Positions 1-12,896 of a stretch of 64,000 nt of DNA are shown here, one piece after another. Below the pieces are notes generated by a model, which saw only the letters and a list, made by a program, of their open reading frames with translations, had not been told where the DNA came from and ran no database searches. The position numbers and the translations under genes are program-made. This DNA comes from Tetmemena sp. SeJ-2015 (taxonomy: Eukaryota; Ciliophora; Spirotrichea; Sporadotrichida; Oxytrichidae), in the NCBI GenBank assembly GCA_027382625.1, contig JAJKFJ010021923.1, forward strand, positions 1-64,000. The letters run 5' to 3'. Numbering within the stretch: position 1 is the stretch's first letter; each line of letters begins with the position of its first letter.

Positions 1-1421
1 TAATGCAATTTTCTTTTAAAAATAAATCCTATTAAAGTCTTGTGGAAGCCGGTCAGCTGGGTGTGCTGGATCCTCTATTGTTGTTTTCAAATGAATAAAG
101 TGTTCTTATCAAAATGATCTGAGTGAGTGGTTAATTTCTTTAGAGGGATTCAGGTTATATATTGATAGTCTAAATGAAGGCATTAGTATTTATTTTAGCA
201 TTAAATTCAGATTATTTATATTCAAAATAGAACCAAATAATTTTTTCCTAAAAAAGGGACATTTTTCTTAATTTAAAGTTTATAGTAGATAACTATAATA
301 ATGTATATTTTTAGATTTAGGCATGAATAACTGCTGTAGGATTTTTCAGATAATCTTGTGTAGGTTTCTGTTCCTCTACCATGAACGAAGAAACCCTTTC
401 AAATGAAATTTTTTTATCCCCTCTCATTCATCTCCTAATTAAATATAATTGTCTTAGATCGCTAGTAAGATAACTGAATCAGTGAAGGTTACTATTGCAA
501 ACATAAAAATAATTAAGTGAAAACTTTAATCTAGAATGATATTTATAAATACGTGACGCACATTTTAGGATCCTCTGCGATTATATATTGGCAGATATTC
601 AACTTAAATAAGAGACAAACATAAACATATTTTTACTGAATAACTTTTATTTCGATAGGCAGCTCGCATTTAATGACAGTAAATTATAATTTTAAGGGCT
701 TTGAGTTTTACTTAGAGAGACAAGAATTATATAAAAATTATAGAGAAACCTACCTATTTTTTTGAATATCACAGAGGCAAAATTTCAATAAACTGGCTCT
801 GGGAATGTTATTGGAGTTAATTTAACATAATTTAATATTTTTCAAAGAGATAGATTTGATGAGAATACTAAATTTGTTATAAATTCTGTTAATAATTATT
901 ATTGTTTGAGTAAGTGAGAAGAGAATGGATAAGGACACTCAAAAATAATTTTGTAGTAGTTTAGGTCTTCTTTTGCACCTATTTATTATCAAATGTGATA
1001 AATTCTCTCCACTCTCAATACCTACTAAATATATCTATCAATACTTATAATCACATCTTTAATTAAATATTACTAGAATTATTTGACACTATCAATTTAA
1101 AAAACTCAATTATTAAGGACTTTTCAGTAGCAGCTTGGAAGAACAAAAATTCAATAAAAAAATTTCATGATCCTTAATAACACAGTTATTCTCATCAGGA
1201 GAATTTATGAGAAAGATCTGGAATAGTTGTGACCATCAAATCTAGAAATTGAAAAACGATAAACACTAGTTATTGAATAAATTTTACTAAATTCTTCATT
1301 CTTATAGAACGAGACACATGGCTAAACAAAGATTTAATTAACTCTAAAGTTCAGCTATTTATATTTTTATTAAAAAACTACATTTAATTGAATTATGATG
1401 AGTAGTAGGTTTTGAAATTTG
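1..1421. other. AT-rich spacer, no gene called
   Basis: AT-rich sequence with no long frame under the glutamine-recoded ciliate code that looks protein-like, and no repeat or RNA structure I can support. The right edge is the TGA of the neighbouring minus-strand gene. Confidence 0.4.
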
Positions 1422-2212
1422 TCAAAACTCTTGAAAACTCGACTATTTCAATGCTATATGATAGAAAGGGGTGCTTAGAGTGGGACTTGAGTTTGAAACT
1501 CTGAGACTATTAAAGTTGCTGATGTGAGCTTCTTCCTCTTCTCGTCTCTGCTTGCTTGCTAATCCTAGGATGTGTAATGATTTTTAAAACTCTCAATTTT
1601 GATATCTGCTCTCGGCTCACTCCTAACTAAATTAATTAAATCTTAACCCAGAGACATTTATAAACTATTCTTGAATTTAATCAGATTAGGAGTTAAAGCA
1701 GGCTAATATAGCAATGATCATATTAATTTATAAGGCGGTTGAAAATATAGTTGAATATGAATATTTTAGTATTATGACAATAGGTGGTGAGGGTGGTGGA
1801 TCCGGCGAGTGAGTCACTCTAGCTAGATCTAAACCTCAACTCACTGTCTTGAAGAGATGCCGCCTCTTGCTTGATCATGGCTTTAGATATCATTTTATGT
1901 AGTAATGGATGGTTTGCTAATATTTACTAAACTTGAAGATTAATGAATAGTGTTAATATTGGAATTCGAGTTGGTCTCAAGATATTCGCTATTGTAGGAG
2001 GTGCTGATATTCACACTTTGCGATTACGTGGAAGTTTAGAGAAAATTCTAAAAATGGCCGGAGTTATCTTCGGAGTCAGCGCTTGAGTTGGAGTCACCCA
2101 AGTTTTGCACGGACATAAACTCTTTCATGTCAAAATCATCGCTTAAGGTGAGAGTGAAATCCATAGCTGCCTCGGATTTAGTGAGAGAGGCAGGATGGAG
2201 TGCTGCAGCCAT
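1422..2212 (-). CDS. hypothetical protein, interrupted (IES and/or intron)
   Basis: A minus-strand frame opens with ATG at 2212 (MAAALHPASLTKSEAAMDF) and runs with TAA/TAG as Gln through a Ser/Asn-rich stretch to about 1840. There a TGA interrupts it, and a second coding-like part (Pro-rich, then an RREEEEAHISNFNSL-type segment) ends at a TGA at 1422-1424. A plausible GT-AG intron (GTGAGCC to CCTAG) lies near 1555-1610. The break near 1810-1850 has an AGTGA repeat on both sides, but collapsing it does not clearly restore the frame, so the exact structure is unresolved. No family is recognised. Start chosen as the first ATG of the open frame. Confidence 0.45.
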
Positions 2213-2685
2213 AGTAGTTGAGCTTAGCTAATAGTCGGTGAGAGTCACAGCTGTGTCTATTGAGTCGTACCTTTGACTTTAATATCTGGCAAATTCATAT
2301 CAGTATTCATAATTATAAAGACGAAGGAACGAAGAGATTGGAAGCTGCATAAACTAGTTGATGCTAGAGAATTAAATGGAAGTTATAAGATTTGGAATTT
2401 TAAGGGATCAGAATTAAGAGCTTCTAGCTGTTAAAGGAGCAATTATAAATTTTATATTAAATATATAGCCAATAAAATTATATGAAAAATTATCCATTTA
2501 AATCAAAATATATTTTACCTTTTAAGAGAATGGAGTTAAAATAACTCAAAGTTTGAATAATTTTTTCTCTTAAAAAAGTGTAATGAAATTTCTTTAGGTA
2601 AAATTAGTATATACTCAATTAATTATAGGAAAAAAGTGAAGATCTAAGAGTGTGCAAGATTTAACTTCTATCATGGAACAGCAGT

Positions 2686-4131
2686 TCAATTCCAATCATG
2701 GAATTTTATAAAAGAATAATCTATATTAAAGGGCAGCAAATGTGAGACTGCCTGAGTTCTCAAATTGAAATTCAGTGGATGTGGATTTGAGCTAGGGTTA
2801 CTGAGAATTTTTGTCAAAACTGAATGCAGCGCTTTGATTTTGTCGGCTCTCACCAGCATCGACTGATGAGAGATCCTCCTGAGACTTAGTTGGCGGCACG
2901 GCATTTTCTCCAATTGCGGAGAAGTGTTATAAATTGCTGTTGTGCAATTTTTCTCCATCTACGATTTCATATTTTAAATACCTCTATATTCTTGAAATAC
3001 ATCAATAGTAATTTCGGTCTTTTAGAAAGATGACTGAGGAAGTTGAAATGGCATGCTAGTTCTCATCAGAGGGACGGGCTAAGGTCTATGCAAGATAGAA
3101 TTAAAATGAGACTTATGCTTCAATGATTATGAATTGCACACACACATTCTTATTAACATATAAGTATGCTGTGTTATAAATATTTACCTGAGTCTTGGGG
3201 CTCTAGGGGGAGTGTGGTATAGAAGGTTAATATCTAAACCGATTTCTTCTGTTGAGAATGGTTTAGCTTTCACCTTCCCTGACAACTGAACTACATCTGC
3301 GCTCACGAATTTCTCACTCTCGAAGTCCAGATATTAAAATTATCTCAAAATAAAATAAAACTGAATAAGACAATCAAAAAAATCAAAAATGTACAAAATA
3401 GCAAGAATAAGATACTCTAATTATATTATAATTAATCAAGCAAATTTAATATTCGGTAAAATAATTGCTAATGATTTAAATTCTCGAATAAGAACATTAA
3501 TTGATTATAATTTTAATCAATATAAAATCCATAAATAATTACTCGTGTAGTCCCTATATACAATTATATAATTTCGAACTTGACTTAAATAAGAGTTTTA
3601 TGATTATAAATGATATTCTGGAAAATCATCCTTGATCTATTGTTAGTTTTCGAGATTCTGTGTGAAGTTTTATTGCATCGTCTTGACAAAAACTATAAAA
3701 AAAGAGTATTTAATATGGTTTTGACTTTAAGTTTTTTGAGTTTTAATAATCTTTAAATATTATTATTGATTGTTTAGTCGATATAATAATTGCTCTGACC
3801 GCAGCCGCATATCCACTTTCTCGCTCTTCGCAGTAGTGAGCTAATTATTATTCTATAATATAAATCTAGCGACTCCACTCCTCTAGAACTCATTTATTTG
3901 CCAATATTAAACTAAATGTAGAGAAATAATTTTAGAACTGTAAGAAGTAAAAGCTGAATGAGTGTGGGCTGTTTCTTGATAAAATTCCGCTCGATGTTCC
4001 TGCTTTCTCCAGAGGATAAACGGATTTATATCATCTCTCTGTCTTACAAATATAACATAGCTTAATAAGAGGAGTCTCCAAATTAAAAAGACTTTGAAAT
4101 CACTATTTAATTGCTTAATAAATTCTATCAT
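2686..4131 (-). CDS. hypothetical protein with one clear intron
   Basis: Begins at ATG 4131 (MIEFIKQLNSDFKVFLIWRL), open in the recoded frame for about 200 codons to roughly 3510, followed by an unresolved AT-rich interval. It resumes at about 3345 (ESEKFVSADVVQLSGKVKAK), is interrupted by a GT-AG intron at 3086-3187 (102 nt, GTAAATA to TTGCATAG), and runs on to a TGA at 2686-2688 (FIKFHDWN). Splicing that intron joins RAPRL to RPQPVPLM in frame. The N-terminus contains a hydrophobic segment. No family recognised. The 3345-3510 gap probably holds an IES or intron I could not define. Confidence 0.5.
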
Positions 4132-6054
4132 AGTTAATTCTACTTAAAAGCTATTTAAAAAAAGCAGGAAAATTTATATTTACAACGATATATACACTCG
4201 ATTAAAAATATTATATACTAATCTCCATCATTATAAAATTGATTTTATTTAACGAAAAAAATCTAAAATGAAGAAAAAAAATATTTCATAACCTATAAAG
4301 CCTATTCAAATTTGGAAAAATTTCAAATAATTTTATAATTAAAATTAAACAGAAGATGAAATCGCTATTTAATTAAGGAAGATAAATTAATTGCTTTAAG
4401 GTATATTTCAATTTTTAATTGTCTTTAAATGAAGCGAGGAATTTATTTTTAGATCAAAATTTTTGTTTTAGTGAACATCTTAGTTTGATGTGAAGGAAAA
4501 TCTCATATGCAGTCATAACTTATTAGCTGAATATATTTGTATGCTTACCATAGATGGATTATCTTAAAATACTAGTATTTTATTTTAAATTATTGATGGA
4601 GTCATTAAAGGAGTTTATTATTTCAGATAGCTAAATTATTCAACTTAGACTCTGTTTTGACTAAATTTATTTTGGGGAGATTTTTCTTTTCCATGCTTTA
4701 TTACTAAAAAAAATAATAAGGTTAAAAAAAGCTTGGAAATCTGCTGTCCAATTTGCTTAGTATATGTGAGTCTGTAAATTTTTTTCCAAGTAGCTAGCAT
4801 GAAAGGAATTGTTTGTGCGAAAGCATAGAATGTATATCCAAATGTGTCTAAGAGATTTGCAGTTGCTCATCATTCACTTAGAAAGTTGGGGTTTATGTGC
4901 TAGGGCAAATACGCAAAGCATAACTTGCTCTCGCTCTTAATTTTTGAAAGGGAAATTTAGAACATTCTAAAATTGTTGATTCTACTTTTAACCTCATGAA
5001 GTTAAGGATTGACTTCTCTTCTCAAATTTTCCTTGAATTAATTACACTTAAATAACTTATGATTTGCTTCATAGACTCGAATTTAAATAAAATAGAGCTG
5101 AGATTCATTTTTACTTTTCTTTGCATAGAAGTCAGTTTTTGAAATGATATAGGCTTAAGCAGCAATTTTTTCCATCACTGTCTCAAGTATTCATAATTGT
5201 GAATAGTGGAATATTTTCATATCTTTTGTTGACTTCTTTTTTAAGTATTTCATGACTATTAAATTCTATAAAGTTCCCTTCCCGAATATCCCTCACTTTC
5301 AGAGGATTTGTTGATTTTATGGCTTCTTATTAGAATCTGAGTGAGGAGGATATTGCATAAGATGAACTTAAAATAGGAAGGGTAAATCGTCCTTAAATTC
5401 AAATTTAACGCAAACTTATGTTATAAGTCAAACAAGTTTTACTTCCACTTTCAATTTCATCCCAAAATTATCGCAAACAAGCTTTATTTTTATTATTCAT
5501 GCCTCTACAATTAAACCAAAAATTTTCCATAGATATCATTAAATTAGAGAGGAATTTTTTATTATTAATTCACTCTCTAAAACTAGGTATATTAAGATGA
5601 TATAATTGCTATTAAAATCCATGCTTTGATATTTAGTAAAGTGTATTGAGAGTAATTTTTATCTCGAGAAGAGAGGATGATTATTTAATTTTTCTTTAAG
5701 CTGCTTTCTAACCACTATCCTCTGAACTGATTTTTCGAGGGATAATATCTTTGGGCTAGAGTCCAGAGTCATAATTTATCGAAGCATTAAGGCGCCATAG
5801 AATTCTTTAGCTTCCACTTTTAAATTACTAATTTTAGTTCTTTAAGATTAAAGTATTGTAGGTTTGCACAATATAATCCTCCAAAATTATATTGATCGTA
5901 TTATAAGTTTATCTCTACATATAATAATAATAATAATAACAACGCATTTTAGACAACTAGCGTCTTGCGTGTTATATGTTAAACTTGGGGAAGCTTACAG
6001 CCACTCCCGTGTTAAACAGTCAAACAAATTAAGTCAACTGAATTTTGAACGATG
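4132..6054. other. AT-rich intergenic region
   Basis: Nearly 2 kb without a convincing coding frame on either strand. There is one imperfect inverted repeat (about 5285-5310 against 5333-5357, arms resembling AATATCCCTCACT) and a short ATA trinucleotide run near 5920-5937. Nothing else is supported. Confidence 0.4.
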
Positions 6055-7393
6055 TCATTAGCTTTCGTAGCTTAGGTCATCACACTAATCTGACCAATCT
6101 TCATCGTCGTCCTGGGAGTCATTTTTTTCTCTCCTTTGAACCAGGGTTACGTCTGGGGGTCTGGTTATTTTCTGTTTGTAAGGTCTCTGAATCTCTCCCA
6201 ATTGGTTTAGGGAGGTCAGTTATCTCATCCAGTATGTCAAGTGTCTCAACTGGGTCCCAGTCGTTGGCTCTTAGGATTCTTTCAGCCATGGAATCCTCGG
6301 TTTTTCCACTAAAATTGGCAATTTGTGGAGGAGGGCCTGAAGGGTTTTGATAAGGGACTTTTATTGGTATGGTTCTAACAAGAGAAGGAATTTTTAAAAT
6401 ATCTCTATTACCTCGGGGGGTTAGTTCAGGTTGTTATTGTCAATGTTGTTTTAAGCCAGAGTTTTTTTGAATGGAGGTTCATGATTGGGTAGGGGATAAG
6501 GTCCAATCTTTTTTGAAACTATTGAGTTCATTTTTTCTTCTAGATATAGGCTATTCCTACCATTTTTCTGTTAAAGGTATTCTGGGTTTGGGACCATTTG
6601 AGATATTTTCCTTCTTCTGGTAAGGTTTATTTTCTTTTCAAGATCCTAGCTGAGTTGTTCATCACCTTGTCCACTTTTCCTTTCTTGAAGAACTGGGTGA
6701 TTTTTTGGTTGTTACTTTTCTTCCCGTAGACTCCCTTTTTGGGGTTTCCCTTTGGGTTGTGTGAGGTCTACCATTATTATTTAATATCAGAGATGTTTGA
6801 TTAAAGTTATTAAATATTAAGTTCGATTGATTAAACTTTATATTTAATAGGTTAACCCGTCGTGACGTGGCATTAAAGATAATGGTCACCTTTTTAAGTT
6901 TATTTCTAAATTTAATTGATTAAAGATTCACCCCTTTTTATTATTAAATAGTGGGTTAGGTTTCTTATTAAATAGGGTTGTTCGAATCTTAATGGGGTTA
7001 AGGACCACTGGCTTTTGGTTGGTATTGTTCAAAGTGGGTCTTGTCTCTGAGTTTGCCAGCTCGGATTAGGATTTCAACGATTCCAAGGATTGTATTCTTG
7101 CGACCGGCATTAGTTTGAAGATCCCTATTGTCATTTTAGATTAGTTTAGTAAGAATATCAAGAGTTAGGGTATCTTAAATAGCTTTCCTGAATGAGCTAA
7201 AGGTTAGAAGTAGAGAGATCCCTTTGATTAGGATGTTGTTTTATCTGTGGGAAAGTTGGATTCCGTTGGAGGGGGATCTCTTGATTGCTTTGTGTAAGCT
7301 TTCTAATGATTTAGTCAGGGTATTAGCTTGAGGGAAGAAGTTCAGCATTTGGGATATGACTGGAATAATGTTGTTTTCAAGTTGAAGAACCAT
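6055..7393 (-). CDS. hypothetical protein, compositionally distinct (possible mobile-element ORF)
   Basis: Minus-strand reading from ATG 7393 (MVLQLENNIIPVISQMLNFF) gives about 245 codons to a TGA near 6660, then the same strand continues in shifted frames (IGPYPLPNHEPPFKK; ANFSGKTEDSMAERILRAND; NPGSKERK) to an acidic tail (DSQDDDEDWSDQ) and a TGA at 6055-6057. The shifts sit in runs of A or C, so one protein of about 440 residues with sequence errors is likely. Codon use is richer in C than in the flanking genes, and the strand-wise G-rich look of 6.1-7.3 kb differs from its AT-rich surroundings. That could fit a transposon ORF (TBE elements of hypotrichs carry several), but I cannot match it to a known TBE protein and see no telomere-like CCCCAAAA termini. 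Confidence 0.4.
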
Positions 7394-8358
7394 TTGCTTG
7401 TGTATTGGCTTAATGGTATGGGAAAGTTATTAACTTTCTAATTTAATAATATCTCTACATATGATAGATTATATAGCAATGTTCTTACAGTAAATTTCTT
7501 TGAGAATCTAAAAAATAAGCAAAATTTAACCCGAAAACTTATTGTCGAGCATTCAATTATGCCGAATTTATCATGAATAATATCTTATATTCCTTTCACT
7601 GATGAAAAATTTTCTCTCTATATTTAAAATAAATAGATTTAGATTTTTAAACAAGCATGGCCAAAATATAGCTCACTATCTTAAAACAACAAAATCAAAT
7701 ATCTATTGTTAAAAATCAAAGATAAATATTCACTTCATACAAATCAAGAGCTAAGCAACTTCTTATAGATTTCCAAGAGCAATAAGAGCTTAAATTATAG
7801 AATTAGAGGAATCATTAATTCTTAGAAAGATAGATCTTTTCATTTATGTTTGAATTTTCCTCATTCATTTAAAATTGACTAAATAATTAATTAAATAGCC
7901 CCTAATTAGGGTTTCGAATAATCAAACTAAGTTGATAAAAATAAAACTTGCTTCATATTTTGGGAATACAAAGTGAGCCAAATTGCTCTAAGACTTCTCA
8001 TAGATATATTCTATTCTAGAATTTACATTAAGATAATTGCATTCATCTTTCTATAAAAATTGCTCTCTATAAACTTTGTGCCATTGAAATTAAGGTAAAA
8101 TAAATTTAAGTGTCAATCCCGAACATAATAATTCACACTATCAACTTATATTTTATTATTCATCTATGCTTGGTTTAAATTAGTGCTGATCTGAGGGAAT
8201 CTTGCTCTCTTAAATAATATTCTTTTAGGCATAGCAGCACATCATAGTTACTTAAGTTATTCAAATATTTCAATATTTTTTAACTTGAATAATATAAGTT
8301 AGGATCCAAGAATAAATCTTTTCGAGTAACCTCACAAACATCACAGAAATTAAGAATT
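7394..8358. other. AT-rich intergenic region
   Basis: No confident gene. A short plus-strand open stretch near 7700-7850 has a Gln/Glu-rich look (QLLIDFQEQQELKLQNQ) but has neither a clear start nor a second supporting segment. Confidence 0.3.
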
Positions 8359-11300
8359 TCATTGCACTGCCACTGCATGTGCTCTCTAATTTACATAACT
8401 TAACCCGAGTCGTATGTATGTTTAGCTGCTTTAAATATACTTACTTTATAATTAGTAAATTGGAAAAATAAGTTATGATGAACTAAATTATTTTTTTGCC
8501 TATTTAGAATCTTTTTTCCTAGACTTTGAAGTTTTCCTCTTCTCTTTTTTGGAATTTTTACTTTCCTGAGTATCTTTAGTCTCGCTGCAGAGCACACTCT
8601 CAAGATTATTAACCTTGACATAGAAATCTACTAACTGCCTTAACCCCTTAGATTCTTTAATTGCACTATCTAATTTCTTTTGCAATCTCTAATTGTCACT
8701 CAATAGATTTTGAATATCTTCCAAAACGTCTATGTCCTTATTTGTAGGCTTTAAGTGAAGAATCTGTTTCAACTGAGTCGCCAAGAACCGCAACTCTTCC
8801 AAATCATAAAACTACGACTTAATACTCAAAGCATTATTTAATTATGAGAATGACTTTAGTTCCTGAAGCCTAATCAAAAGACTTTAATCTGAGAGTTTAA
8901 TATACTATATCTCAGAGGTTTCTTTTTGCTGGCTTAGAGAGTCATTTTAAATCAAATCTGAGGTTTATTAAGAGTGAAGAATTGAAGTTGTTTATGGATT
9001 AGAATATGAGCTCTTTTGATTATAAGAAACTTGCGCATTCCTATGTAGATTAGCAAAAGTAGATCCTTTAATAAGAGTAGAATTTTGATCCTCTGAGAGT
9101 GAGGATTCTGTTTGGTTTATGATACCGTTTTTCATAACATTGGACAAATTCAGGTTTTAGTTAGTGGTGAGCATAATTCCACTTTGATCACTTTAATTGA
9201 TGCAATTTAAAGAAAGAAATGCTTAATTTTAAAATGCTCTAAACTATGTTAACTATACTCTATCTCAGACTTTGAAGTCTAAATACTTCCTAGTCAAGCA
9301 TTTAAAAATTCTCAAAGGTAAAGTGAAGGTGACACATCAAGTTATAGATCTCGCCTGAGAATAATCCTTATTCATTCTTATTGAAAAGTTCGCAAAACTA
9401 AACGAAAAAAGGTTAATCTCTAAAACTTACATGGATGAAAAAGTCGTTTTTAGCTATTTGCTATTCACTAAGATTATTTATTGCATTAAGCTTAATGATT
9501 TGTAATTGATCCCTTTCGCTATCTAACTTGTAAGCATTTAGCTCTTCTTAGAGCTAAGATATTCTTTTTTAGTAATCTTGACACTTTCTATTTGAATCGT
9601 CTTCAACCCTTTTTATCTTTTCCTTTGCTCTTTTCAGATCTATAGAATTTTGAATTCAGCAACAAATATATTTTACCCTTTGTAGAGTTTGATAAGGATT
9701 TATCTTTGCTCTCTATATCATTCACCATAGATTGAATTTTTTCTTCATATCCTCTTTAAATAGACAACTTCTCATTTAAAATAGCCTCTAATTGTGCAAC
9801 TTGAGCTTATGTATCCTAAATTAGCTTGTCTTTTAGATTACCTTCCTCCATGAGACTTTCATTATCTAAAATCAAAGTTCTAATCTTCTTTTCGTGTTAC
9901 TTGATAAGCACCTCTTTTTCATTATTAAGCAAGCAATATAAAAATAGTTAATGAACAGTTAAAATGAATTCATCTAATTCGAACTAAAGCTAACTTCTTG
10001 TTTGGCTCGAATCTAATGGTTGATGACTATTATGAAATAATTAAAAACAAGTTAGATGTGCAAATTAATACATTTAGCAACTGAAAAATGCTATCTATTG
10101 ATCTGCATCTTATCATTTTTATGCATCTCAAATTTTGCAAAAATTATTCGGTTAATAAATGGATCTTTTAAATAGGAAATGCATTTTTTAATTTTATAAA
10201 GATTTAGAGTTTACTAAAATACCCAAACAGATTTATTACAATAAAAGATGTCTAATTTTCAACAACATATATTTTTTTATGATAATTTGTCGCAATTTAT
10301 ATTTCTATCAATAATAGGCTAAATGATGAGATCTGAATGATCTATCTCAGAAGACAAAATATTCTCGGTCTTATTCATAATAAAAGTTTATATTTATAGG
10401 GCTAAATATAATTCTATTTAGATCTCTGCTGTGACCTTGATTTTTTAATTTGCCTGGGTATCTAATCGTAATATTGAGATAGCTGAAGATTCTTGTATGG
10501 CTGAACTTAACTTCTCAAGACAGCTGATTAGTTTGCCATGAGTTTTTGCTGATCCTTAGAATAGTTACTTAAATTGTCAAACTGAGCATTAATTGAAGTC
10601 ATGTTGCTTCTATATCCCTACTCGATTCCTGCATATTAGATTGAGTTGAACTCCTATTTGGGATGCAATTAGGATTAAAATCTTGATGGAGGTAGTTTAT
10701 TCAAATTATTCATCCCACATAACTTTTAAATATATAAGTTAAAGCATTGAATTGATTTCAGATTTGAGCTGAGTTATCTTATTTTTAGCCCTATTATACT
10801 TCTTATTCATCCTTTCTGTGCTTTTCATTGCTTGAGTTAGATTCTCATTAAGGCCCAAACTAAGTTATTTATGCATAGTTTCATCTTCCTTAAGTTTTGC
10901 TATCTCACTTCGTTGCTTAATTACTTCCTAAGTCATCACTCCTAGCATCTCTATAGTTTTATCGAGTAAGTCTTTGCTAGGAATAATTTAATTCTCAGTC
11001 CCTAATACCTCAAAAGCATAAAATTTTAAGTAAATAGTATTAAAAAGCTTTAGCAAAGACATTTTCGACTCTCTTCGGAATATCGAAACTTCTGTTCTGA
11101 CTTAGAGCTGGCTCAATTATAGAAATCTCTGTTGTGTCAATATAAGAATACTGGTCGGTCTCTTGCACTGCTTTTTCTTGATTGGCGAAGCTTGCCTTTT
11201 GAATTTAAGCATCTCCATCATAATCTTCTTATCTATATTACTTGGATCTTTCTAAACTCTTTGAAATTAATTCAGGTTTGAAGATAGATGCTTTATTACT

Positions 11301-12767
11301 TCGCTTTGAGTTTCCTTTTTTAGACCTGCTATGAGTTCTTCTATGCTGATAGCCTCCATCACTTATGATTGTCCTATTCTGGTCAATGCCTAGAGCAGAA
11401 GTTGATGAGCCATACCCTATATATTCACTACCTATAGTATGAGCATTTGCACTATTCAGTCTTTCCCTGGTCTCTTCCAATTATTAATGAGTCTCATCAT
11501 TCGAGTATATCACAAGATCTTATCTTGGAAACTAAAAAAACTTAATCAAAAATTGAAATCATAGACTAGCTTAGATTACATTTCTGATTAAGCTATTTAG
11601 GTGGGTGAAGTGGAACTTAAGGTTTTTGGGAATAGGACCTTCCATTGAAGTATCCAGTTCTATAGAGATGAGCTTCTGGCTTTTTGGGATCACTTGGGCT
11701 TAAATCTTCTCTCTAATTTGGAAGAGATACAAATGATTAAGGCTAAAAGAGTTCCTTAAACTGAAGACTACTCACCTATGACTTATTCAATCTTCCTTAT
11801 TCATGGTTAATTTTTAAATTTAATAGATATATTTGAGAGAGGGAAGGAGTATTAAGATAGAGAGAGGATTCAGCTTCTATTAATTGAGATAGGTTTCCCT
11901 TTGTTTCTTGTAATCTATAACTACTTTTATTCATTGGCTGTCCATTTTTTTACATTTTCTCGAGCTAATTTTCCATGAGTTTTTAATTAATCGAAATAAA
12001 GTTACCTGATTATCTAAAAAGTTTTGCCTCCTTCATGAAGCCTTTTATTTAGCTCTAAATTTCTTCTTCTTGCTTTTAGATTGTTAGAAATTAGGTACTT
12101 CTCAGTGCCACATATGGTTTGGTTTCATCCTTATAAAAAATATTAGACTCTTATTGGTAGATGCTAAAGTTTTGAGCTCATGATTTAGAGTGTTAGTCTC
12201 ATATGGATTGTAAAAATATTTGTGCTTATTTTCAAATATCGGCTGCTGCTCTCCGTTAGTATAATCACTTTACTCATCTTAAAACTGCTTCTGATGAGTC
12301 CTTACTTCATAAGTCAAATCACTTAATGGTTATCTCTAGTTTTATGTTTCATAATACTGATGATAAAATGAATGTTAAATCTTTTTTCTCTATAAAATCC
12401 TTTGATGAACTTGGTTATTAGAAAATTGAAGATTATTTTAGAAAGCCTTTTGAGTTTATAAAGTAGAATTCGGACTTTTGGTAAAAATGTTTAAAGTTGA
12501 CTTGTTAGAACAACGTTCCAATTGTTATGCAATATTCTACTCAGTTAAATCTTAACTTGGAACTGGATTACTAGACTGAGGGCCAATTTCAGAAATATTT
12601 GCATAAGAGAGGGGATGTTGATACGGATTTTAGTTTTATGGTCGCGAGTCATTATTTGTAAAATCTTAGTTTTTAGATTATGAAGTTTCATTACTCTCAA
12701 AAGTCTCGCTTGATTTATCCTATCCGTAAATATGCTAATAATCCAAGACTTCTGATTGCTAATACAT
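8359..12767 (-). CDS. large coiled-coil protein
   Basis: One long minus-strand gene, start ATG 12767 (MYQQSEVLDYQHIYGQDKSS), stop TGA 8359-8361; roughly 1200-1300 residues. Order: a Gln/Asn/Ser-rich N-terminus, a helical part (QKQEEEIQSQIKGF), a basic Ser-rich stretch (HRRTHSRSKKGNSKR), then long heptad-rich coiled coil (MLGVMTQEVIKQRSEIAKLK; LEKLSSAIQESSAIS; NEKEVLIKQHEKKIRTL) and a Lys/Ser-rich C-terminal region. GT-AG introns are visible near 11963-12003 and 9628-9664 (37 nt) and near 9358-9430. Two IESs are supported (listed separately). Several one-base frame changes fall in homopolymers, e.g. 12016-12020 and 12135-12140, and one near 9220 would otherwise split the gene into two ORFs only 13 bp apart. 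A cytoskeletal or basal-body role is a guess from the coiled coil only. Confidence 0.65.
10640..10745. other. IES, pointer ATTGA, 106 nt
   Basis: The direct repeat ATTGA at 10640-10644 and 10746-10750 bounds an AT-rich insert in the large coiled-coil gene. Removing the insert with one repeat copy joins LKSEINSI to QYAGIEQGYRS in one minus-strand frame; leaving it in shifts the frame and leads to a TGA. Confidence 0.7.
11012..11042. other. IES, pointer AAAAGC, 31 nt
   Basis: Repeat AAAAGC at 11012-11017 and 11043-11048. Removal joins VENVFAKAF to EVLGTENQIIPSKD in frame on the minus strand; with the insert in place the frame ends at TGA within a few codons. Confidence 0.8.
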
Positions 12768-12896
12768 TTTTCTTTAATTTTAGTGCTAGCTTATCTGTTA
12801 GAAATAATTTTGACTGCTTTTATTGCTTTAGATGTGTGCTGCCTATCTATATTCCTCTTCGTGATATAAAATTATCAAAAAGATATTAAAAAATTT

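Noticed and set aside
8359..9190. Two genes with start and stop 13 bp apart, suggesting an operon-like pair
   Set aside because: The downstream frame is open and protein-like upstream of its ATG; a single one-base error near 9220 explains the split. The same applies at 39949-39957.
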